From Spinacia oleracea (taxonomy: Eukaryota > Streptophyta > Magnoliopsida > Caryophyllales > Amaranthaceae), in the NCBI RefSeq assembly GCF_020520425.1, contig NC_079488.1, positions 2,705,747 to 2,769,746 of the forward strand: 64,000 nucleotides of DNA, in the 5' to 3' direction. Under the pieces are notes generated by a model. The model saw only the letters and a list, made by a program, of their open reading frames with translations, searched no databases and had not been told where the DNA came from. This document shows, piece by piece, positions 47,761-58,873 of this stretch. The translations under genes and the position numbers were made by a program. Numbering within the stretch: position 1 is the first letter of the stretch; every line of letters begins with the position of its first letter.

Positions 47761-49685
47761 TATGTGCTATTCTGTGCAATTCTCACGCCTTTATACAATA
47801 TATTCCATATTAAAGTACATATATAATAACATGTCATATTATGGCTTACTCCTATCATTTACGGTCAAATCACCAGAGTCAAAATTAGCTATTATAACAT
47901 GCACTATGATACCCCGTTACATCATCATGGAAATTAAAGGAAACGAATGTGACTATGTGAGGTTTGAAAACAAGCGAATTACAATGTTTCAACAATAACT
48001 AGCTCAATTGAATTATTATTGGTGGATGAGAAGTTAAATTATCACAATTTTACTTTATGATTTTGACATTTCTTTTACTTAGTAAAAATATTTTTATTAT
48101 AATATGTTTGCAACAAAAAATTATTATTAAATGTTAATGTGAAGTGTTGCAATATCACTTATATATAAAATTTCGAGGAAAATTAATATTTTGACATGTA
48201 AATCGTGCATCACACCTTGGTGATGCATGGTGCGGATTTGGATTTAATTGACTTGGAAACAATCATCACATCCTAAAAATGTGGTCATGTTTAAATTATT
48301 TTTTTTTATCAATATTATGGTTAATAGTAAAATTATTTTTAATAATAAATTTATGTCAAAATTATCAAAATTTAGCTCAAAGGTAAGGTAGATTTTGACC
48401 AAATATATCAATATTAGGTTACCTATATACTATAATAAAAGAGAGGAAATCAATGTGGAGCTGATAAATATCGCTATCTGATTTGCCTCTCTTATAGAAA
48501 TAAAAAAATATATGAAAAATTAAATATTTGATTATGTAATTATTTTGAACAACGTAAGGCGATCGAAGTGAGGTTCAATCTTGATTGAATTAACTTACCC
48601 CTCATAAAAAAAATTGAGTCTATTTTCCTAAAAAAAAAACATTCTACACATGGAGAATATTTTGTAAATTATACTTTATGTACTTTGCTAACAAATATGA
48701 CTGTTATCTTTTTATATATAAAGATTATTAATCCATTATACTTAGTACCTATGATTTTTATAAAACTTTAAAAGCAATATACAGATATTGGATAATTAGA
48801 ATACAAATAAATCAGAAAATCAATCAAGTATATATGAATAAGAGTGTATTAAAAAAACTACTATAGTACTCTATAATATTTTAACAACTAAATTTGAAAA
48901 CCGCAATTGGTTGTACAATTTTATACGTAGTATATTTATCAACTAAATTCGATATTATCAAAGCCATTGATAGTAATATTTTACTATTTTTATATATAAA
49001 AAAAAAATGTAACTTTGTTAAACATGAAGAAAACTTGCGTAATCTAATCCACCTACTATTCTACTACTTAGTTCCTCAATTTTTAGATGCAACTCTTTGA
49101 TTTTAACACTATCTATTATATTCACACACCCCTCTACTTTTTTTTTTTTTTTTTTTGTGTGATTATTAATACTTTATGATGAACATAGTCATGTACCCCC
49201 TAACATTTTTTTTGGATTTGTCTAAATACTTACACAATATTACCATTTTTTAAAAATAATTTTTACTTATTTGATAATTTAAGATATTAATAGTTGAAGT
49301 TACTTATTAACAACCGTGAAAATAAAATTGCATTATCCAAAAGCATGGTTGAAGTAGTAAATAAGAACATCGATGTGCAACTAACACACTAACTCTCTAC
49401 TTAAAAAAGCTCCTTGAATGATAATTTAATCATTTTTTAACAACATTTGTATACGTAATACTAAAATAGTGACAAATCGATGTGGACCTGAAAAAATAAT
49501 GTTGTCTGATGTGCCTCTCTTATAATATAAATAAAAATCATATGATAAAATAATAATATACTTTGTATTTATTTTACCTACAATCTAGCTTCTAATTACT
49601 TATGGTAATAATTGATTATACTACGAAGTACTATTTACTTATGACCAATAAATTTCTTAATTAAAACTTATACTCCATATCCATA

Positions 49686-51164
49686 TCTATATACTTTGTA
49701 CTATACCAAACAGAAGTCAAATCGATGTGGATATGGACAAATATCGCTCTATGATTTGCCTCTCTAGCTTATAACATAAATAATGACTAATTGTAAACTA
49801 CTGGATGCGGTATCAATTTTTATTTAGAAATTATGTCATAGGCTAGATACGGATATATATAACGAATGTTTATCTTTGATCGTTTATTATTTGAAATACA
49901 ATGAATCTTTGCATGCATTTTCTGATAACCGAAAATCTTATAATAGTTGAACATGTACTATCAATTAAATTATTACAATGCTATCATCTCTTTAAGAATT
50001 AGTGTCATATAATGAATCCGGATATGAATAACAAATCTTAACTCTTGATTAAATATATTTTACAAGGTTGTCTCAAACATTTTATTGCCCAAATTTAATT
50101 AACAAAATGAGACCCCTAGCCATATTTTTTTTATGACGGGTCCTAGCCTATACTTAATCTTAAATCTGAAAAACATACTTAATCTTAAATCTGAAAAACA
50201 AAATTTTCCACATTGTTATTATCGTAATATTTTTTTCATATATTTAAAAGTTGGTTAAGGAAAGGATTATTGATCGAATATATATAGTGATGTCAGATTG
50301 TCAACGAGACATATTTTTTGGGAGACCCCCGTGCATCCTACTCAAGTGGACGGGGATGGAGGAAAGTTTGGTGGATGATGGAGTTAAAAAATGTATTCGT
50401 CGTGGGTGACGGGACAAGGATAAATTTTAGATTGGACCCACCTGTGTTGCTAATCCTTCATCTAATTGATTATGAATAATATAAAAAAATTACAACTAAC
50501 TTATTATAATATTTTATTTATTTATTCAATTACTCTAATCAGATTAAGGAATTGTCAAAAACCCAATAAGTTTTGAAATTCAAAACTATCTTACCAAAAA
50601 CATTGAGTCCAGGGGTGCGTTTGAGGCGGGGATGGATACATTGGAAGGGGGGGGGGGGGTCATGAAGAGGTGGATAAAGTTTATTTTGTACCTCTGGGAT
50701 TGGAAGTGGTGGGTATCGTTTATGTCGTAGATGGAGGGGATGGAGATGAAAATTATAGGCGGGTATGGGTGTGCAGGCCTCACCTCGCCTCAAAGTTATC
50801 TCTGATTGAATAAAGTAAATGGTGTAGTTATGTGTTAAGTGGCCGGGTAATGAATTTAATGGTCGACTCTGCGAGTAATAACTAGGTATTACTATCGAAG
50901 TGAAGGGTAGATGAGATAATTAAGTTTATGCTTGACACAAGAGGTGAATAAGAAAGAAAATAAATTTATTTGTGTACCCTTATTTGTTTTAACTATTTTA
51001 ATAAATAAGACATCGAATGAGCAATAATAAACTTATCCATCATTAATTCTAATTTGGAGAATACAGAGTAGCTATAAGATCTATTTTGATGATAATCGTC
51101 TACCAAGTTTCATATAAATTTATGTTTAGATTATAAATCGTGCATCGCACGGGTATTATACTAG
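49686..51164 (+). mobile_element. Best-delimited Helitron of the nest
   Basis: Between A|TCTATATACTTTGTACTAT and CTAG|T there are 1,479 bp. The 3' hairpin CGTGCATCGCACG sits about 12 bases before CTAG. A poly-G run (50648-50659) and small ORFs occur inside, with no coding function evident. The 3' end could alternatively pair with a 5' end further left. Confidence 0.6.
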
Positions 51165-52055
51165 TTTCCACTCTAATATAGGATTATGAACTGAAAACTA
51201 AACTTAAACACTTGCGCCAACGACATAGTGAGAAAATTCAAGCTTGAACTTCGTTGTAGTCGCATTAAATAAGAATAACTTTATAAAAAATTTAGAAAAA
51301 GTTTATAATTTATAATTTTCTTAGGAAAATTTTATAACTTTTTAGGAGAGGAAATGTTGAAAATAAGGGATACTTTTACAGTGAAAATTGAAACATTTAT
51401 AGTAAAAAAATGATTAATTTTACATTATGTCTAACAAGGGTCACACCACTCAATAATATTATTGTCAAATCGGGGGAACACTAAACTTTTTTATCGTGGG
51501 GATTCATTATAGACATATATCGACAAATTTTATATAGCGTCTGATGCAAAATGCATAAATTTATTTTTTTAATAGAACTCCGAGATTTATATATCTCAAT
51601 AAGTCAAAGTTCGTTTCTAGGCTTGCATATTAGTAAGAAATAGTTATCTTATATTCATTATACACAATTTTTCTTTTTTGAGGGTAAATATTTTATGTCA
51701 AATAATAATTTTTTTCAAATAAATCAAAAGTGATCTTAATTTTTTTTTTTTTTTACTAAAGATAAAGATACAAGGAAGAAACTAAAAGGGAAAAAAACAT
51801 AAAATCAATCATTCCCTATATAGTACATCCAAGGGCTTTATTAAGTCCAATTGTCCAAGTGATCTTAATATAATCTTGCAATAAATTAAAATATGTCATT
51901 CCCTAATCCTATATATAACTATACTATATCCGAAATGTATTATAGTCTTACAAACTAAAATAGTATAGTCTTACAAACTAATATAGCCTTATTCAGACCC
52001 TATTAAAATTATTAGTATAAATTTTAAAAAGTGTATCGTGTGCACGAGTCTTATA

Positions 52056-52281
52056 CTTCCCCGGTTCCATAATTTTAAATTTTTTGACCATAATTGGTAG
52101 TTTAAATATTATTCAAACATTAACTTGTGGCATCTTATTTGATTCATTTCAATGCAAATTTTTCAAATATCAAATTTTTATAATTTTTACTAATACGTAA
52201 TAGAGGATATTAATACTCAAAGTAGTACAATGAAGAACGCACGTAATAAAAAAAAAGTGGGAACTTTATGGAATGAGGGAG
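52056..52281. mobile_element. Stowaway-like MITE
   Basis: 226 bp between TA sites. The left end is CTTCCCCGGTTCCATAA and the right end reverse-complemented is CTCCCTCATTCCATAAAG. Confidence 0.7.
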
Positions 52282-52795
52282 TACTAGACAAAAGATTTTT
52301 TTAAAAGATAAATTATTTCTTTTAACAAATCAATTTTTAAAAATAATAAAAATCTTTTATTTGAAATTATTCAATAGTTAAGTGATAGTGTAACTCGGAA
52401 AAAATAGATGACTAAGGTTGGAGAAAATAAGATGAAACCGAGAGGCAATGAAGATGAAACTGAGAAATTCTAACGGATATTAAACGTCATTGACACACTG
52501 AGAATTTGTAAAGTCTCAGGGTTATATTATGAATTATTGAAAACATGAGGGTATTTGATGAATATTTGTAAACCTAAAGGGTACATGGTGAAAAAATTGT
52601 CGTTTAAAAGAATATTGGGATTGAAAAAAAGAGTCTTTATTGAGATGTGATCAATATTTACTAAAAGGCTTTAGGATAATTGAATCTTTGAGTTTTAAGG
52701 TCAAAATTAAATATATAGTATGTCCTAAGGGGAGAGCATTGAGGCGATAGGGTTATTTTGAAAGTCCGTGTTTAATTTGGAGGCCATTAATCGTA

Positions 52796-53117
52796 CTTCT
52801 TCGGTCCTAAATTAGTTTAACACTTATCAGGACACATAGTTTTAGAAGATAAGTTGTTGTTTGGTATTATATATTATTTTATTGGAAAAATAGATGTGAA
52901 AAGAGACAGTTGGTATTATTTCATTGAAAAATAGATGTGATAGAAGATAATAGAGTATTTTTAAATGTGAGAGAGTGTGAGAGCCAAACTTTTTGGCAGT
53001 GGAAAGAAATATGTATTAAATAATTGTGGGGTCTTTCCCAAAATAGAAGTGTACGTAAAAACTAATATGGGACGGTTAAAAGTAGAAAGTGTGAAAACTA
53101 ATCTGGGACAGAGAGAG
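52796..53117. mobile_element. Degenerate Stowaway-like MITE
   Basis: The left end, CTTCTTCGGTCCTAAATTAG, mirrors the right end, CTCTCTCTGTCCCAGATTAG, when reverse-complemented. Both continue with TTT..ACACTT. The left flank is TA; the right flank has decayed. Confidence 0.6.
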
Positions 53118-53228
53118 TGTTTGTAATGTTAAGATCACCACTATTACTCACTAAATTAGATATAGTTTAAATCGTGTAAAATTAATGTTAAAGCTTATAA
53201 ATCGTGCATCGCACGGGTGCTATGCTAG

Positions 53229-55533
53229 TGTCTCCCCTAAAAGTTATTACATACTCACTAATTAATAAATCTTGAAAATACTTAATCATATTATATGCAA
53301 TTTCCGTCCTACTACATACGTATTACATGTTTTATGTGCTTAATAATATGTTATTAAATGTACCTAAAATATATATATTATAATATTGCGTATATATATC
53401 CATTATTAATGTACCTAAAATATATATAAAAATATAGCAATTATTATTACATGGTATCTATTATTTCCATAATCTTTAAACCAATACTCATCCATTACAT
53501 AATAATGTTCTGCTACGTAGTTCATAATATTGACACAATTGAGGGTCCAAAAATTTAAATAATTATAATTCACGAGATTTTTGGTGATGATATAAGGCAC
53601 TTGCAATCCAGCAGGCAACCAACATCAAGAAAAATAAAAATAATAATGAAAGGTATTGACTATTGTGATAAAGTATAGTCTGTATTAAACCTAACTTAAT
53701 TAATTAATTGGGTATTACCTCATTTGGTTGCTTGTATGTATGTTGCCTCATCATCACTCCATCTAATTGTCTTTTTATACATTACTTAACATACTATGTT
53801 AGTGTAGTTCCAATTATATTTTCATAAACTAAGTCTTTATTCTCTTCGCCTGATCTGATCTGATTTAATTTAATTTATTTTTAATCTGGTATAATTTTGT
53901 TTCATTGGATTATTTCTTATGAGTTATTTTATTTTTTCTGATTTAATCTGATATAATCTTTGTAATTTAATCTGATAAGTAATAAAAATTAGAACATAGA
54001 CTAACAACAAAAGTGTATTATTATTATGCTCAAGGGATCTATGATTTGATTCAGTATAAAAATAAAATAAAAATTTGGAGACCATCACCACGTATCGAGC
54101 AGGTGATGTAGGAGATTAACCTTTTAAAAAGAAAAAAGAAAAAAGAAAAAAGAAAAAAGAAAAAGGCTACAACAAATCGTCAAATTACAACTCATAAGGG
54201 ACGAGAACACGATTTCATGTCCTTTTTAGCTGGACTATAGACAATACATACGCGGCAATATTATAGCTTAAGTTATGACTCATCACTCATTTTATAAAAT
54301 CGGTACACCAACTTTTTTATATCGTTTGACATACAAGGATACTGCTGGCGGATCTTAAACAGTTTTATTGTAAGATCTGCTTTAAGCATAATTAAATCTT
54401 CACTGACGTTACAAATAGGGTGTGAGTGAGTCAAGATTTGCAGTAAATTATTCGGGTTTATCTCCAATTATTTGATAATAAATCAAGATAGAATAATTTT
54501 TGAATTCGTATAATAAATGAGCTTAAACATTAAGATAACTATATTCACTTATTTACGTTCACGAACAATTCGTTCATGATCAACTTATTTATATTTTTAG
54601 TTAATATCCCATAAGTTTGTGAGGTCAAGGAGTACAATTTAAGTTTTTTAAATGTATTAGCAATTTATAATTTAAACTTTTAGTTTGTTTATCGAAAAAG
54701 TAATATAATGTACTTTATATATTATAGATTATGATTATATCTTTACTCGAAGTATTTTTAAATTTTAAAACTCTTTAAATAAAAATCATTTACGAGAAAA
54801 CCTAAAGAAAATACTTTTTTATACGATTTTTAAAAAAAAAGTGATTTTGTAATCAGTTTGATTATCAATCCGGTTCAAAGTAATAAACGTGTCATTTACG
54901 AACCGTTCATGTACAAAAGAATTTTCTTAATAACCGAGTTTGAACAAAGTTTTTAACTGTGTTGAAAGCTTGAGTCCAAGCTCGCTTAAGTTAATAAATA
55001 TGAACATGAATAAAATAATAGTCGCTCGACTCGTTTACACTCTTGACTCTTGGGCCCTAGTTACAAATGTAGTACAAATTAACTTGATACCTACCATTAG
55101 GCAACATCTTTTGTTGTACAAACCAAAAATTTAAATCGTACTATGTATAAATGTGTACTTCCTCCCTTTCTTTCGATTGACACATTTTCACTTTCGATGT
55201 TGTTCAATTTTTACTTGTTACTCATCTGTGTTTTGTTAAATTATTTTAATGAATCAAGTGATGATGATGAACCATGTTAAGCAAGTGATTAACTAGTTTA
55301 CATCATGCATGTCCATGATGCATAAGTAAATATTTGATGTTTTTAAAGGAATCGAAATATCTCATTTATTCGCATTCATTTTTCTTTTCAATTTTTTTAT
55401 AATATTATTAAATTTTAACAATTTATTTCTTTATTTAATTAGTTTGAATTATTTTCAAATGGTATGACGCTATGAGAGTCTCTCCTACCATTTGTACGGA
55501 GAATTAAATTTGGTTTTGAGGGTGGATCTTAAT
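53229..55533. other. No gene seen
   Basis: Very AT-rich. There is a CTGATCTGATCTGATTTAATTT block at 53850-53990, probably a decayed member of the TCTGA family, and a (GAAAAAA)n run at 54128-54165. No supported ORF. Confidence 0.45.
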
Positions 55534-55613
55534 TTAGGCTCTGTTTAGTTCACCTTATTTAAGGATCCTATTACTTATTTCAGATTTAATCAGATCAGAT
55601 CAGATCAGACCAG

Positions 55614-55655
<42 letters not shown>

Positions 55656-55665
55656 TTATTATTAC

Positions 55666-55701
<36 letters not shown>

Positions 55702-55754
55702 GGGAAACCACATCAAAACGTTACAAGCTTAACAAGCTACAAAGATCAAGTAAA

Positions 55755-56216
55755 CTACAAGAAGTTGGAGGGGAGCCGAGATACAATCTGGGCCCCCACT
55801 CCTCTAGCTATGGCGAACCCGATCCTGCTGAAAATGTGGGCAGCTGTCCGCGCCCCAATGTCTTGAGCCCTGGAGTACGCTTGGACCCGCTTCAGCAACG
55901 AAACAGCTCCTTTCTCTAATTCCCCGAAAGAAGAGAAGGAAAAAGGAAAGAAACCGTAACCCAAAGCCCTACAACGTGCCGCATACTTATCCTGCTTCCG
56001 TTGCGTTGCAACCGCCACAACCCGACCCGGAACGAAGCCTGACAACCACGATTGCGTCATAGGGGAAGACCCAGTCAAGTCAACACAAACATCTAGACCG
56101 CCATCCCATGAATAGAGCAATATATCTGCCGGACGAAGAGCTCCATCACTCTCACTAGTCAGCCCAACATCAACCTCCTTGCGAGCAGAAATCCCCGACC
56201 GATAGCAAATATCCAA
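55755..56216 (-). pseudogene. Retroelement-associated endonuclease-like C-terminal domain fragment
   Basis: This 153-codon frame has no ATG. It starts at a TTG and is simply open from the junction. Motifs are ARKEVDVGL, LRPADILLYSWDGGLDVCVDL, FVPGRVVAVATQRKQDKYAA, YGFFPFSFSSFGELEKGAV and a C-terminal RGVGAQIVSRLPSNFL. This combination is familiar from plant proteins annotated as reverse-transcriptase-like or auxilin-like, where it follows an RT region. The D...VCVDLT core recalls a PD-(D/E)XK fold, which is inference. An approximately 55-bp 3' tail follows the stop, then (ATA)n on the sense strand. That fits a 5'-truncated non-LTR retroelement 3' end. Confidence 0.65.
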
Positions 56217-56365
56217 AAGAGTATAATTATTATTATTAATATTTTATTACTATTATTGGTATAATAAAAAAAGAATGTTGTTGTAGGTGCAATTAAAATC
56301 CACTCCGTATTACTTAAGGCATAAAAAAATATTAACAAAATATTCAAATTCATCATGTCCAAATT

Positions 56366-57140
56366 AAAACCATTAAGTCCATATCAGAAACGATATGATC
56401 AAGTCATGTCCATATTATAAATGATTTTTATAGATCATAACCATTATATATCTAGACCATAACTGATAGGATAAGATAATATACAGATCATGTTCAAATC
56501 TGTAAAGATCTTGTCTACATCAGAACTGATCCTTAAATAACCAATGTGTTCAGATCAAAACCGATTTGTACAGATCATGTCCAGATCAGAATCGATATGT
56601 CCAGATTATAACTAGTTTAGATATCAACTATGTACAGATTATGTTCAGATCAGAACTGATCTGCAAAGATCATGTGCATATCAGAATTGATTTGTACTAT
56701 CATGACCAGACAGAACTGTTCTGCACAGATCATGACCAGATCAGAACTAGTCTGTATAGATCATGACAAGATCAGAACTGATATGTACAGATCATGTCCA
56801 GAGCAGAACTGATATGTCAATATTAGAACTAATATGTACAAATCATGTCCAGATCAGAACTGATTTGTACAAATCATGTCCAGATCAAAATTAATCTGTA
56901 CAAATCATGTCAAGATCCAAATTGATCTGTACATATCATGTCCAGATCATAACTGAACTGTACATATCATGTCCAGAACAGAACTAGTTTGTACAGATCA
57001 TGTCCAGATCAGAACTAATCATGTCTAGAACAGAACAAATCTATCAAATCATGTCCATATCAGAATCGATATGTACAGCTCATATCCAGATCATAACTTA
57101 TATGTCTAGATCATAACCGATCTATCAAGATCATGTCTAG
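56366..57140. repeat. 31-bp minisatellite inside PIF-like element B
   Basis: Degenerate units with the core CATGTCCAGATCAGAACTGA, the reverse complement of the array at 4911-5590, about 23-25 units. It is bordered on the right by AGATCAGATCAG pentamer runs. Confidence 0.85.
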
Positions 57141-57805
57141 GTCTATCTAATATAAGGAATAGTTAAATCATGAGCAAAGTCAAATAAATAATAACAATAT
57201 TATAAATTTGTGTAACATTTATTTTACACATAAGTTGTTTACGGAGAAATATTAATAAATGTAGTTTTTTATTTAAACTTAATTATGAAGAATCACATCA
57301 GATCAGACCAGATTAGATCAGACCAGACCAGTTCAGAAAAAATAAGTTCAGATCAGATCAGATCAGATCAAAACAGATAAGGTGAACTAAAACATGACCT
57401 TAGTGTTTGAAGATATTTTTAAGTTTAAGCTTCGCTTGTAAGTTTATATGGAGTATTGTTTTCTCATGTCGTAAGATACAGTAAAACTTCATCTTACTTC
57501 TTTTCTTATTTGAAAAAAAAGTAAAATCAATAAATGTTTTGGCCCATGGAAAGGATTCCATTTTCCAACTAAAACTTTGGGGTTCAATTTTCACCGGGGG
57601 CACTTTAACGGAGAGTTATCCTTGCTATTATTCCCTCTCTTAAAGTGTTTAGCCTGCTAATCCATACAAGTTAACCCGTGATGGTTTCTGACTCGCTAGG
57701 ACACTTCATCTTACATTAAAAAAATGAGAGATTTTAAAGTATCGCCGTATCCACTCGTATGTAATGATGGTCACTTTGTCCATTAATGAATGAACTGTTT
57801 ACAGA

Positions 57806-57923
57806 TTTTTTTTGTTGGTGTTGACAACCGGTTCACCCTCCCAATTGTTGTTGCGGGGGATCGAACACGGGTTCTCCCTACCAAGTTCAGCCCCAATCAC
57901 CACTGAACCAACAAACAATTGGT
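57806..57923 (-). mobile_element. tRNA-derived SINE
   Basis: The 118-bp insert is bounded by 15-bp direct repeats, TGAACTGTTTACAGA (57791-57805) and TGAACCGTTTACAGA (57924-57938). On the minus strand it has an A-box-like TGGTTCAGTGG, then a B-box-like GTTCGATCCC about 40 bases on, and it ends in an A-rich tail (T8 on the plus strand). These are the pol III promoter and target duplication expected of a SINE. Sequence from 57403 to 57790 has no recognised feature. Confidence 0.85.
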
Positions 57924-57938
57924 TGAACCGTTTACAGA

Positions 57939-58873
57939 AATAACTCTTTGATCAATTGTCAAATAGTATTGTCAACACTTTATTTTAGGCTATTGTCCTT
58001 TATTAGTACTTTGTCAAGCTCTATTCTATTTACCTTATTATTACTTATTAGATCAAACCAGATTAGACCAGAACAAGAAAAAGTACTTGTAAAAAATAAT
58101 TAGATCACTTCAAAAACTAGATAAATTAAATTAGATCAGATAAAAAAAGAACAAAATCCAACCGAGTTGGACATTTAAACCCTTAAACACGTACCCGTAT
58201 CCGAACAAGTACTCCGTATTTCATAGGAGAAGTCGGCAACTACTCGAAGTCGGCATTATCCCAAAACGGAAATGGAGTTATGAAATTTAAAATAACCAAT
58301 TGAAATTGACGTTTTTTCTTATTCGAGGAAATAAATTGACCGGTAACTTCCTGGAAACTTCTCAGCTTCTTCCTCAGGCTTTGCACTGCTGAAACTGCTG
58401 AAACTGCTCTCACCAGTAAACCAGTCACCATCACAAGTGTGTGAATAGTGACAGAGAGGAAAGAAAAAGAAGGCAAGGAAAGTAAGCAGGAAAAAGACGA
58501 TTCGAATTCCGAATATTTCTGGGTATATTTTCATTATTTATAGCAATCTTCCTCTTCCTTTTTGCTCTTTTGCTTCAATGTTGCAACAAGGAATTTATTC
58601 CAAAGTTATTGCTTCAAATCCATCTTACCATTTTTAATTAAATCTGCTTAACTTTAACAAATCGTATAATATTTTCAAATTTCCATGTTTAAATCATTCA
58701 TTTCACATTTATTTTCAAGAGAATTGAGAAGGAAGAAAAGGAATAATCGAGTTGTAGTAATAATGCAGTAAAGTTGAGTTCAAACTCAACCACAACTACC
58801 CACAACTACCACTACAAGGGAAAACTACTTTTGAGTGTTATCTCTCCTGCGAAGAAGGTAAAGGGAAAAAACA
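57939..58873 (+). promoter_or_regulatory. Upstream region and 5' UTR of the Ca2+-ATPase gene
   Basis: The region has no ORF with support. A decayed TCTGA-family fragment lies at about 58010-58170. A TATTTATAG at about 58534 could be a TATA box, which would give a long (about 300-base) leader. The last 130 bases before the ATG are A- and C-rich, like a plant 5' UTR. The transcription start is not determinable from sequence alone. Confidence 0.4.

Larger units (their letters stand above)
45830..53228 (+). mobile_element. Nest of Helitron-like elements
   Basis: Helitron-like 5' ends are at 45830 (TCTATATATTATACTAAAAG) and 46718 (TCTATATAATATACTAAAAG), with degenerate ones near 48422 and 49452 and another at 49686. 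Most are followed by AAATCAATGTGG or AAATCGATGTGG and a GCCTCTC motif about 50 bases on. The 3' ends are at 51164 and 53228, each with ATAAATCGTGCATCGCACGG (hairpin CGTGC/GCACG) and CTAG|T. The order suggests elements inserted within elements. No Rep/helicase ORF is present, so all are non-autonomous. Individual pairings are not certain. Confidence 0.75.
55537..57399. mobile_element. PIF/Harbinger-like TIR element, copy B (inverted), with insertion
   Basis: 1863 bp between TTA duplications (55534-55536, 57400-57402). The left end GGCTCTGTTTAGTTCACCTT pairs with the right end GGTCATGTTTTAGTTCACCTT read in reverse complement. The internal order (pentamer block, trinucleotide tract, 31-bp array, pentamer block) is the reverse complement of 4555-5851. 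It differs by an approximately 520-bp insertion inside the (ATT)n tract. Confidence 0.85.

Noticed and set aside
57850..57910. tRNA gene suggested by A- and B-box-like motifs
   Set aside because: No cloverleaf or acceptor stem can be drawn. The target duplication and A-rich tail show it is a SINE.
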